A stretch of DNA of 8,881 nucleotides from Solirubrobacteraceae bacterium (GCA_024710825.1 JANJUA010000305.1:1-8881); one strand, 5' to 3'. Numbered from the stretch's first letter, positions 1-6,228 are shown. Notes: generated from the letters alone by a model not told the origin. Numbers and translations are program-made.

Positions 1-35
1 GTCGGCATCCGGGGAAACCCGCGCCGAGCAGGGCG

Positions 36-200
36 TCAGCGCTTGACGATCAGGTACATGAAGGCCGCGGCGAAAGCCAGCTGGCCGAACGTCATGGCGG
101 TGCCGAGGTTCGCCGCGCCGAGCCCGACGGCGATCAGCGTCGTGACGGCGAAGGCGGCCACCATGAAGGCCAGCTGCGCGGGCCAGCGGTCGAGGCTCAT
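36..200 (-). CDS. Small two-helix membrane protein, function unknown (54 aa)
   Basis: An ATG at 200-198 opens a 54-residue frame that ends in TGA at 38-36, 10 bases after the meaB stop on the same strand. Seen: the protein starts MSLDRWPAQL and is then almost entirely hydrophobic. It forms two probable membrane helices (about residues 9-30 and 34-52), split by a short Gly/Asn turn (LGAANLGT), and ends with the basic LIVKR. That is the shape of a complete small inner-membrane hairpin protein, not a fragment. There is no clear Shine-Dalgarno sequence, so translation may depend on coupling to meaB. I do not recognise the family and propose no function. The position suggests it is the last gene of the ecm-meaB transcript. 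Codon use (GCC, CTG and CTC rich) matches the neighbours, which supports it being real. Confidence 0.62.
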   Translation of the reverse strand: MSLDRWPAQLAFMVAAFAVTTLIAVGLGAANLGTAMTFGQLAFAAAFMYLIVKR

Positions 201-210
201 GGCGCCGAGG

Positions 211-1164
211 CTACCGCGCGGCGGCCTCGAGGGCGGCCACGAGCGTCGGCACGTCGGCGCCCTCGTCCTCCCGGGCCAGCAGGCGCTCGGCGCCGCGCCG
301 CCCGCCGACGGCCCGCAGCCCGGCCTCGCCGTGCTCGGCGGCGACGTCGGCCAGCGCGCCCGCGCGCCGGGCGGCCAGGCGGCGGGCGGCGACGTCGAGG
401 CCCGCCCGGTGCTCGTCGAGCGCCGCGATCAGCTCGTCGACGCCCTGCACGGGGGCGATCGAGGAGACCGCGACGACCGGCGTCCCGCGCTCGCCGAGGG
501 AGCGCAGCGCCGCCGACAGGTCGCGCCGCGTACGCAGCGCCACCTGGCCGAGGTCGGCCTTCGTCACGACGAGCACGTCCGGGACCTCCATGATCCCGCT
601 CTTGATGAACTGCAGCGCGTCGCCCGAGCCGGGCTGGACGACCACCGCGACGGTGTCGGCCACCTCGGCCACCTCGGTCTCCGACTGGCCGACACCGACC
701 GTCTCGATGACGACGACGTCGAACGCGGCGGCCAGCGCGGCGGCGGCGGCGCGGGTCGACGGCGCCAGGCCCCCGAGGCGGCTGCCCGCCGCGGTCGAGC
801 GGATGAAGACGGCGGTGTCCTCCGGGTCGTAGACGATCCGGGCACGGTCGCCGAGCAGCGCGCCGCCGGAGCGCTTGGAGGACGGGTCGACGGCGAGCAC
901 GGCGACGCTGCGCCCCGCCGCTCGCCAGGCGGCCACGAGCGCGCTCAGCAGCGTCGACTTCCCCACGCCGGGCGGCCCGGTGACCCCGACGACGTGCCCG
1001 GGCGCCTCGCCGCCGAGCGCCGCGGGGGCGACGCCGCGCAGCAGCGCGTCGATCTCGGGGCGCCGCGCGGACGAGCGGTTCTCGACCAGGTTGAGGACCG
1101 CCGGAGCCGCCGTCAGGTCGCCGCCCCGCAGCCGGCCGGCGAGCGCCGCGCCGTCGTCGCTCAC
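211..1164 (-). CDS. meaB: MeaB-type G-protein chaperone of B12-dependent acyl-CoA mutase (317 aa)
   Basis: This is a cytoplasmic GTPase of the MeaB/ArgK (G3E, SIMIBI) family. Such proteins gate delivery of adenosylcobalamin to acyl-CoA mutases and protect or reactivate them. Seen, numbering from the GTG start: a helical N-terminal arm; Walker A GPPGVGKST at 63-71; the family motif VDPSSKRSGGALLGDR at 92-107; IRSTAAGSRLGGLA at 121-134, a variant of the usual RSMAxRGxLGGLA segment; Walker B/switch VVIETVGVGQSE at 151-162; base-recognition TKAD at 201-204, where the family usually has NKAD; and a C-terminal helical dimerisation arm. The length fits the family. GTG is chosen because it overlaps the ecm stop in GTGA and puts the family's usual N-terminus in frame; upstream sequence in this frame is only antisense to ecm. 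Placement straight after ecm implies that its client is ethylmalonyl-CoA mutase. Confidence 0.93.
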   Translation of the reverse strand: MSDDGAALAGRLRGGDLTAAPAVLNLVENRSSARRPEIDALLRGVAPAALGGEAPGHVVGVTGPPGVGKSTLLSALVAAWRAAGRSVAVLAVDPSSKRSGGALLGDRARIVYDPEDTAVFIRSTAAGSRLGGLAPSTRAAAAALAAAFDVVVIETVGVGQSETEVAEVADTVAVVVQPGSGDALQFIKSGIMEVPDVLVVTKADLGQVALRTRRDLSAALRSLGERGTPVVAVSSIAPVQGVDELIAALDEHRAGLDVAARRLAARRAGALADVAAEHGEAGLRAVGGRRGAERLLAREDEGADVPTLVAALEAAAR

Positions 1165-3152
1165 GCCGGCGCGGCGATGCCGTTGCGCTCCGCGACGAGG
1201 GCCACGATGTCTCGCATGATCCGCGTCAGCTCGAAGTCCTTCGGGGTGTAGATCCGCGCGACGCCAGCCTCCTTCAGCGGCGCCACGTCGGCGTCCGGGA
1301 TGATGCCGCCGACGACCACCGGCGCGTCCACGCCCGCCGCCGCCAGGGCCTCCAACACCGTCGGGATCAGCTCCCGGTGCGAGCCCGACAGGATCGACAG
1401 GCCGATGACGTGGACGCCCTCGTCGAGCGCCGACTTCGCGATCTGCGCGGGCGTCAGGCGGATGCCGTCGTAGACGACGTCCATCCCCGCGTCCCGCGCC
1501 CGCACCGCGATCTGCTCGGCGCCGTTGGAGTGTCCGTCGAGCCCCGGCTTGCCGACCAGGATCTTCAACGTGCGCCCGAGCGCCTCGCCGACGCGCTCGA
1601 CCTCGTCGCGCACGACGTCGAGCTCGACGGATCCGGATCCGCGGACCCCCGCCGTCGCCTCGCCGACGCCGGTCGGCGCCCGGTACTCGCCGAACGCCTC
1701 GCGCAGGGTCCGCGCCCACTCGCCGGTCGTCACGCCCGCGCGGGCGCAGGCCAGCGTCGGGCCCATGATGTTCTCGTCGCTACCGGCGACCCGCGCCAGC
1801 TCGGCCAGCGCCGCGTCCACGGCGCTCGCGTCGCGGGCCTCGCGCCAGGCGCGCAGCGCCGCCCGCTGCTCGGCCTCGACGCCCGGGTCGACCGTGAGGA
1901 TGCCGCCGTCCTCGCCGGTCGCCAGCGGCGACGGCTCCGACTCGGTGTACCTGTTGATGCCCACGACGGTCAGCTCGCCCGACTCGATGCGCCGGATCCG
2001 GTCCCGGTGGGAGTCGACGAGCGCGGCCTTCATGTAGGAGACCGCCTCGACGGCGCCGCCGTGCTCGGCGACGACGGCGAGCTCGGCGCGCGCGCCCTCG
2101 AGCAGCTCGGCGACGAGCCCGTCCATCACCTTCGACCCCTCGAAGAGGTCGGGGTACTCCAGGAGGTCGGTCTCGTAGGCGAGCACCTGCTGGATGCGCA
2201 GCGACCACTGCTGGTCCCACGGCCGCGGCAGGCCGAGCGCCTCGTTCCAGGCGGGGAGCTGGATCGCGCGGGCGCGGGCGTCGCGGCCGAGCGTCACCGC
2301 GAGCGCCTCCAGCACGATGCGCTGGACGTTGTTCTCGGGCTGCTGCTCGGTCAACCCCAGCGAGTTGACCTGCACGCCGTAGCGGAAGCGCAACGCCCGC
2401 TCGTCGTCGATGCCGTAGCGCTCGCGCCCGATCTCCTCCCACAGGACGCCCATCGCGCGCAGCTTCGCGTGCTCCTCGACGAACCGCACGCCGGCGTTGA
2501 CGAAGAACGAGATCCGCGAGAAGACCGCGCCCATCCGCTCCGCGGGCACGCGCTCGGCGACGGCGTCGAGCACGGCGATCGCGTTGGACATCGCGTAGGC
2601 GATCTCCTGGACCGGCGTGGCGCCCGCCTCCTGGAGGTGGTAGCTGCAGATGTTGATCGGGTTCCACTTCGGGACCTCGGTGACCGTGTAGGCGATCATG
2701 TCGGCGATCAGCCGCATCGAGGGCCCGGGCGGGAACGCGTACGTCCCGCGGGCGAGGAACTCCTTGACGATGTCGTTCTGGGTCGTGCCCTGGAGCGAGC
2801 GGGCCTCGACGTTCTGCTCCTCGGCGGCGACGACGTAGAGCGCCAGCAGCCAGGCCGCCGTCGCGTTGATCGTCATCGACGTGTTCATGTCGCCGAGCGG
2901 GATGCCGTCCATCAGCGCCCGCATGTCGCCGAGGTGGGCGACCGGCACGCCGACCTTCCCGACCTCGCCGTGGGCGAGCGGGTCGTCGGGGTCGTAGCCG
3001 GTCTGCGTCGGCAGGTCGAAGGCTACGGAGAGGCCCGTCTGGCCCTTGGCCAGGTTCCCGCGGTAGAGCGCGTTCGACATCGCGGCCGTGGAGTGCCCCG
3101 CGTAGGTGCGCATCATCCACGGCCGGTCCGGCTCGGGCAGACGGTGGCTCAT
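1161..3152 (-). CDS. ecm: Ethylmalonyl-CoA mutase, B12-dependent (663 aa)
   Basis: It catalyses the adenosylcobalamin-dependent carbon-skeleton rearrangement of (2R)-ethylmalonyl-CoA to (2S)-methylsuccinyl-CoA in the ethylmalonyl-CoA pathway. Seen: an N-terminal mutase barrel (about 10-490) with RTYAGHSTA at 15-23, GLSVAFDLPTQTGYD at 40-54, MTINATAAWLLALY at 93-106 and the catalytic-type YH at 171-172. A short Gly/Ser linker (about 500-510) leads to a C-terminal B12 domain with base-off/His-on motif DGHSNG at 539-544 and GLSILSGSH at 584-592. Known: methylmalonyl-CoA mutases carry YAGFSTA, while His in YAGHSTA and the roughly 660-residue single-chain form mark the Ecm (MeaA) clade. The start is the ATG just before the homologous N-terminus; the frame runs further upstream only as antisense of the methyltransferase gene. 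A TACAAT box 6 bases before the ATG suggests a leaderless transcript. Automated annotation may call it methylmalonyl-CoA mutase. Confidence 0.94.
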   Translation of the reverse strand: MSHRLPEPDRPWMMRTYAGHSTAAMSNALYRGNLAKGQTGLSVAFDLPTQTGYDPDDPLAHGEVGKVGVPVAHLGDMRALMDGIPLGDMNTSMTINATAAWLLALYVVAAEEQNVEARSLQGTTQNDIVKEFLARGTYAFPPGPSMRLIADMIAYTVTEVPKWNPINICSYHLQEAGATPVQEIAYAMSNAIAVLDAVAERVPAERMGAVFSRISFFVNAGVRFVEEHAKLRAMGVLWEEIGRERYGIDDERALRFRYGVQVNSLGLTEQQPENNVQRIVLEALAVTLGRDARARAIQLPAWNEALGLPRPWDQQWSLRIQQVLAYETDLLEYPDLFEGSKVMDGLVAELLEGARAELAVVAEHGGAVEAVSYMKAALVDSHRDRIRRIESGELTVVGINRYTESEPSPLATGEDGGILTVDPGVEAEQRAALRAWREARDASAVDAALAELARVAGSDENIMGPTLACARAGVTTGEWARTLREAFGEYRAPTGVGEATAGVRGSGSVELDVVRDEVERVGEALGRTLKILVGKPGLDGHSNGAEQIAVRARDAGMDVVYDGIRLTPAQIAKSALDEGVHVIGLSILSGSHRELIPTVLEALAAAGVDAPVVVGGIIPDADVAPLKEAGVARIYTPKDFELTRIMRDIVALVAERNGIAAPA

Positions 3153-3158
3153 GGCTGG

Positions 3159-3164
3159 ATTGTA
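3159..3164 (-). promoter_or_regulatory. Probable -10 box of ecm-meaB (leaderless)
   Basis: The minus strand reads TACAAT, five of six matches to TATAAT, in an AT-poor background. It is followed by six bases (CCAGCC) and then the ecm ATG. This spacing puts the predicted transcription start at or next to the A of the ATG, as in leaderless actinobacterial mRNAs. No Shine-Dalgarno fits in the six bases. I see no good -35 at 17 bases; that area lies inside the divergent methyltransferase gene. Confidence 0.6.
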
Positions 3165-3168
3165 TGGT
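3163..3168 (+). promoter_or_regulatory. Possible -10 box of the methyltransferase-to-sigma operon
   Basis: The plus strand reads TATGGT (TANNNT form), eight bases before the TTG chosen as the methyltransferase start. It shares two base pairs with the opposing ecm -10 box. If both are real, the two operons are fired by overlapping divergent -10 elements and RNA polymerase could not occupy both at once. The match is weaker than the ecm box and depends on the TTG start being right. Confidence 0.35.
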
Positions 3169-3176
3169 CGGACGCC

Positions 3177-3947
3177 TTGCCGGGACGCGCTGCCACCGCC
3201 CTCAGGCTCCGCGCGGCGGACGCCCTCGACCGCGCACGCGGCCGACACGATCCGCTGGTCCCGCCGCGCCGGCTGTGGGGGACGGTCGGCCAGGGGGACT
3301 TCGCGGCCGTCGGCGACGAGTTCCTCGGCCATCTCGTCGCGCTGGCCGGCCTGACGCCCGACGACGACGTCCTCGACGTCGGCTGCGGGATCGGCCGGAT
3401 CGCCCGACCGCTCGCCGGCTTCCTCGACGGGGGCTCCTACGCGGGGTTCGACGTGGACGAGCGCGCGATCGCCTGGTGCCGCGCGCGCTACCCGGCCGAC
3501 CGCTTCCGCTTCGACGTCGCGGAGCTGCGCAACGCCCGCTACCGCCCGGACGGGCCGCGCGACGCGAGCACGTTCCGCTTCCCGTACCCCGACGACAGCT
3601 TCGACGTCGCGGTGATGACGAGCGTCCTCACGCACCTGCTCGCGCCCGAGGCCGACCGCTACCTCGCCGAGACGCTGCGCGTCCTGCGCCCGGGCGGGCG
3701 GCTGCTCGCCACGTTCTTCCTCCTCGACGACGGCTCGCGCGCCGCGCTGCGCGAGGGACGCGCCGCGATCGCGTTCCGCGCTCCGGAGGGGGCCGTGGCG
3801 GTCGCCGATCCGAGCCTTCCGGAGGAGGCCGTCGCCTACGACGAGGGCTGGGTCCGCGAGCGCGTGGACGTGCGCGCGATCGAGCCCGGGACGTGGCGTG
3901 GCGACGCCGGACGGTCGTTTCAGGACATCCTTCTCTCATGCGCCTGA
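3177..3947 (+). CDS. Class I SAM-dependent methyltransferase, substrate unknown (256 aa)
   Basis: A Rossmann-fold methyltransferase of the Methyltransf_11/25 type. Seen, from the TTG start: a basic N-terminus with DALDRARGRHDPLVPPRRLW at 15-34; SAM-binding motif I VLDVGCGIGRIARPL at 65-79; motif II acidic position GFDVDERAIAWC at 90-101; motif IV FPYPDDSFDVAVMTSVLTHL at 135-154; and post-motif ETLRVLRPGGRLLATFFL at 165-182. A C-terminal part of about 70 residues probably shapes the substrate pocket. The start is uncertain: there is no in-frame ATG. TTG at 3177 and GTG at 3144 (which would overlap the divergent ecm start) are the only candidates near the conserved N-terminus, and TTG is preferred because it leaves ecm its own start. 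The end overlaps the next gene by 10 bases, so the two are probably co-translated. Substrate cannot be inferred; context links it to a hydrolase, ClpS and a sigma factor. Confidence 0.82.
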   Translation: MPGRAATALRLRAADALDRARGRHDPLVPPRRLWGTVGQGDFAAVGDEFLGHLVALAGLTPDDDVLDVGCGIGRIARPLAGFLDGGSYAGFDVDERAIAWCRARYPADRFRFDVAELRNARYRPDGPRDASTFRFPYPDDSFDVAVMTSVLTHLLAPEADRYLAETLRVLRPGGRLLATFFLLDDGSRAALREGRAAIAFRAPEGAVAVADPSLPEEAVAYDEGWVRERVDVRAIEPGTWRGDAGRSFQDILLSCA

Positions 3948-4762
3948 TCGATCTCAACCACCTCGGCCGTGCCCGCGTCATCGGGTCGTGGCTCGTCGGC
4001 GACGTGCTCGTCGACCCCGGCCCGGCCTCCTGCCTGGACACGCTGCTGGCCGGACTCGACGGCGACGTGCCGCGCGTCATCGCGCTGACGCACATCCACC
4101 TCGACCACGCCGGGGCGACCGGGTCGCTGATCGAGCGCTGGCCCGACACCGAGGTCTGGGTGCATCGCCGCGGCGCCAGGCACATGGCGGATCCGTCGCG
4201 GCTGCTCGACAGCGCCACGCGGCTCTACGGCGACGACATGGAACGCCTGTGGGGCGAGATCCGCCCGGTCCCCGAGGACCGCATCCGGGTGCTGGAGGAG
4301 GGGCGCCTCGGCGACTTCCAGGTCGCCGAGACCCCAGGGCACGCCTCGCACCACGTCTGCTATCTGCACGAGCCGAGCGGGACGATCTTCGCCGGCGACA
4401 CCGCGGGCGTGCGCATCGGCGACGCCCCGGTGCAGGCGCCCACGCCGCCGCCGGACATCGACCTCGAGGCGTGGGCGGAGTCGCTGGACAGGCTGGCGGC
4501 GTGGGACGCGGATCGGCTCGCGATCACGCACTTCGGCTCCTACGAGGACGTCACGGCGCAGCTCGACGGCGTGCGGCTGTGGATCGACACGTGGGCGCTG
4601 CCGGCGCGGGAGCTCGACCAGGACGCGTGGGTGGCCGAGCACGGCGCCTGGGTCGCCGCGCGCACCGACGCGGAGACGGCCGCAGCGCTGGTCCAGGCGG
4701 CACCGGTCGACCAGTGCTGGCTGGGCCTTCAGCGCTATTGGGCCAAGCGCGAAGGCCGTTAG
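3938..4762 (+). CDS. Metallo-beta-lactamase-fold hydrolase (274 aa)
   Basis: A cytoplasmic metal-dependent hydrolase of the MBL superfamily. Seen: a beta-strand N-terminus LVGDVLVDPGP at 19-29; metal motif THIHLDHAG at 51-59, giving ligands H52, H54, D56 and H57; H135 in ETPGHASHH; the bridging Asp D154 in FAGDTAG; and H198 in ITHFGS. All ligands for a two-metal site are therefore present and in the usual order. The long helical insert between H57 and H135 and the C-terminal helical tail (about 205-274, with several Trp) resemble lactonase or thioesterase-type MBL proteins rather than beta-lactamases, RNases or short glyoxalase II. No signal peptide is visible. The ATG overlaps the end of the methyltransferase gene by 10 bases. 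The natural substrate (lactone, thioester or other) cannot be told from the sequence. Confidence 0.9.
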   Translation: MRLIDLNHLGRARVIGSWLVGDVLVDPGPASCLDTLLAGLDGDVPRVIALTHIHLDHAGATGSLIERWPDTEVWVHRRGARHMADPSRLLDSATRLYGDDMERLWGEIRPVPEDRIRVLEEGRLGDFQVAETPGHASHHVCYLHEPSGTIFAGDTAGVRIGDAPVQAPTPPPDIDLEAWAESLDRLAAWDADRLAITHFGSYEDVTAQLDGVRLWIDTWALPARELDQDAWVAEHGAWVAARTDAETAAALVQAAPVDQCWLGLQRYWAKREGR

Positions 4763-4765
4763 GAT
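4760..4765 (+). promoter_or_regulatory. clpS ribosome binding site or internal -10 box (ambiguous)
   Basis: TAGGAT overlaps the stop codon of the hydrolase gene. AGGA (4761-4764) lies eight bases before the clpS ATG, a good Shine-Dalgarno spacing. The same hexamer also has the TANNNT form and stands seven bases from the ATG, close to the spacing of the probable leaderless starts of ecm and ccr. I favour the ribosome binding site, because the gene sits inside a tight operon, but an internal leaderless promoter for clpS-sigma is possible. Confidence 0.45.
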
Positions 4766-4772
4766 CCACACG

Positions 4773-5060
4773 ATGCCGGAGACCATCGAGCGCCCGCGGG
4801 TGGGCGGCCCGGGCACCGGCCTGGGCGGGAGCTGGCGGGTGATCGTCCGCAACGACGACCACAACACGTTCGACCACGTCGCGCACACCCTCGCGCGGAC
4901 GATCCCGGGCATCGACGTGGACCAGGGCTACCGCATCGCCGACCGCATCCACCACACCGGCCAGGCGATCGTCTTCACCGGTCACAAGGAGCTCGCCGAG
5001 CTGTACTGGGAGCTCCTGCGCGACGCCGGGTTGACGATGGCCCCGCTGGAACAGGCATGA
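4773..5060 (+). CDS. clpS: ClpS-like adaptor of the Clp protease (95 aa)
   Basis: ClpS binds the N-terminal domain of the Clp ATPase (ClpA or ClpC) and hands over substrates with destabilising N-terminal residues (N-end rule). Seen: a flexible Gly/Pro-rich N-terminal extension (1-20), the ClpS core from WRVIVRNDDHNTFDHV at 21-36, an amphipathic helix, IHHTGQAIVFTG at 59-70, the final helix KELAELYWELLRDAGL at 72-87, and a terminal strand TMAPLE. The N-D-D of the degron-binding pocket (N27, D28, D29) and the His of the second pocket segment (H60 or H61) are present. The segment after NDD is HNTF instead of the E. coli YTPM, so the gatekeeper-Met position is apparently Phe. The length is normal for ClpS. 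The ATG at 4773 is the only start giving a full N-terminus. The gene overlaps the sigma-factor gene in ATGA, which indicates translational coupling. Confidence 0.85.
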   Translation: MPETIERPRVGGPGTGLGGSWRVIVRNDDHNTFDHVAHTLARTIPGIDVDQGYRIADRIHHTGQAIVFTGHKELAELYWELLRDAGLTMAPLEQA

Positions 5061-5884
5061 TGAGCCCCATGGGGGACGGGCCAACGACGCCGGCGGCGCG
5101 CGCCGCGCGGGAGCGGATCCTGCTCAAGCGCTACCACGAGGGCGGCGACACGAGCGCCCGCGACCAGCTGGCCGAGGAGATGCTGCCGCTGGCGCGCGCG
5201 CTCGCCGGCCGCTACGCGGGACGGGGCGAGCCGCTCGACGACCTCGTCCAGGTCGCCTGCATCGGGATCATGAAGGCGATCGACGGCTTCGACGTCACGC
5301 ACGAGGTCCGCTTCTCCTCGTACGCGACCCCGACCGTGCTGGGCGAGATCAAGCGCCACTTCCGGGATCGGACGTGGGCGCTGCACGTGCCCCGCGGCAC
5401 GCAGGAGCTCCAGCTCAAGGTCGCCAAGGCCCGCGACGAGCTCACCAACCAGAAGGGCCGCTCGCCCACCGTCGAGGAGATCGCGCACGCGATCGACGCC
5501 TCGCTCGAGGACACGCTCAGCGCCATCCAGTCGGCCGCGGCGCACCGCACCCGCTCGTTCGACGAGCCGGCCGGCGAGGACTCGACGCTCGCCGAGTCGC
5601 TCGGCGGAGCCGACCCCGAGCTCGGCCGGGCGGAGATCCGGGTCATGCTCGACGAGGCCTTGGACACCCTGTCGGACCGCGATCGCGAGATCCTGCGCCT
5701 GCGCTTCGAGGAGGACCTCACGCAGACGGAGATCTCGCGGATCATCGGCGTGTCGCAGATGCAGGTCTCGCGCCTGATCCGCCAGTCGCTGACGAGGATG
5801 CGCATGGACATCGAGTCCGCGCAGTCGCCGTCCGACGGCGCCGGCAGCGCTCGTCGGCGGCGTAGCGTCGGCGGCGCGCGCTAG
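5057..5884 (+). CDS. SigB/SigF-family (group 3) RNA polymerase sigma factor (275 aa)
   Basis: An alternative sigma factor directing RNA polymerase to a dedicated promoter set, in this family usually for stress, stationary phase or development. Seen: region 2 at about 35-112, with LDDLVQVACIGIMKAIDGFD (core-binding 2.2) and VRFSSYATPTVLGEIKRHFR (-10 recognition 2.3/2.4); region 3 at about 113-165, ELTNQKGRSPTVEEIAHAI; and region 4 at about 200-250, LSDRDREILRLRFEEDLTQ then the helix-turn-helix TEISRIIGVSQMQVSRLIRQ. No region 1.1 is present, and the tail (252-275) is Ser/Gly/Arg-rich and probably disordered. The length fits SigB/SigF/SigH of actinobacteria. Start ATG 5057 forms ATGA with the clpS stop; in-frame ATGs at 5060 and 5069 are alternatives that would change only the first residues. 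No anti-sigma or anti-anti-sigma gene adjoins it. Its stop lies in a CTAG shared with the convergent gene. Confidence 0.93.
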   Translation: MMSPMGDGPTTPAARAARERILLKRYHEGGDTSARDQLAEEMLPLARALAGRYAGRGEPLDDLVQVACIGIMKAIDGFDVTHEVRFSSYATPTVLGEIKRHFRDRTWALHVPRGTQELQLKVAKARDELTNQKGRSPTVEEIAHAIDASLEDTLSAIQSAAAHRTRSFDEPAGEDSTLAESLGGADPELGRAEIRVMLDEALDTLSDRDREILRLRFEEDLTQTEISRIIGVSQMQVSRLIRQSLTRMRMDIESAQSPSDGAGSARRRRSVGGAR

Positions 5885-6228
5885 CGGGCCTGCGCGCCCT
5901 CGGCGACCTCGTCCGCCGCGTTCTCGGCGACGGCGCCGCCCGCGACCAGGTCGTGCCACACGTACAGGACCGGCACCTGATACCAGCCCGAGTGGTTGAC
6001 GCGGAACGAGATGAACTCCTCGCCCTGCCAGTAGCGCTCCCAGTCGAGCTTGGACTCGAACGTGGCGGTCTGCAGCAGCTTGTAGCGATCGTCGCGGCTG
6101 CGGTACAGCCGGTAGTCGGTCGCGCCGTACTGAAGGGCCAGGCGGGAGATCCTCTCGAGCGCCTCGGTGAGGCCGTCGGCGCGCAGCGCCGTGGCGTACC
6201 AGGGGATGTGAACGACGCCGGCGGCCAT
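5881..6228 (-). CDS. Unknown protein coupled to ccr, probable ferredoxin-like fold (115 aa)
   Basis: The ATG overlaps the ccr stop by one base (TGATG), a classic coupled arrangement. The frame ends in TAG within the CTAG shared with the sigma-factor stop. I do not recognise the family. Seen: predicted order strand (VVHIPWYATAL, 5-15), helix (LTEALERISRLALQYG, 20-35), strand (ATDYRLYRSRDD, 36-47), strand (YKLLQTATFES, 49-59), helix-rich segment (LDWERYWQGEEFISFRV, 61-77) and strand (VPVLYVWHDLVA, 85-96), then an Ala/Glu-rich tail. This beta-alpha-beta-beta-alpha-beta order fits a ferredoxin-like dimeric barrel of the antibiotic-biosynthesis-monooxygenase (ABM) kind. The aromatic residues (W62, Y66, W67, F72, F75, W82, Y83) are numerous enough to suggest a ligand pocket. 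Its place in the ccr unit suggests a role linked to Ccr or its acyl-CoA metabolites, but that is inference only. Confidence 0.8.
   Translation of the reverse strand: MAAGVVHIPWYATALRADGLTEALERISRLALQYGATDYRLYRSRDDRYKLLQTATFESKLDWERYWQGEEFISFRVNHSGWYQVPVLYVWHDLVAGGAVAENAADEVAEGAQAR

Noticed and set aside
1..35. Possible start of another minus-strand gene (ATG at 8-6)
   Set aside because: Only two codons lie inside the window, so nothing can be supported.
43..1251. Long plus-strand frame opposite meaB
   Set aside because: Antisense shadow typical of very GC-rich DNA. meaB on the minus strand has all G-protein motifs.
1629..1642. Palindrome CGGATCCGGATCCG inside ecm
   Set aside because: It encodes the Gly-Ser-Gly-Ser linker between the mutase barrel and the B12 domain; repeated Gly-Ser codons explain the symmetry.
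1377..3150. A long plus-strand frame opposite ecm, continuous with the methyltransferase frame (would give one protein of about 856 residues)
   Set aside because: The first part is the antisense shadow of ecm: Arg/Asp/Val/His-rich low-complexity protein with no domain. Only the part after about 3177 looks like a real protein.
3920..4912. Long minus-strand frames opposite the hydrolase and clpS genes
   Set aside because: Composition of antisense shadows; the plus-strand proteins have intact metal-binding and ClpS motifs.
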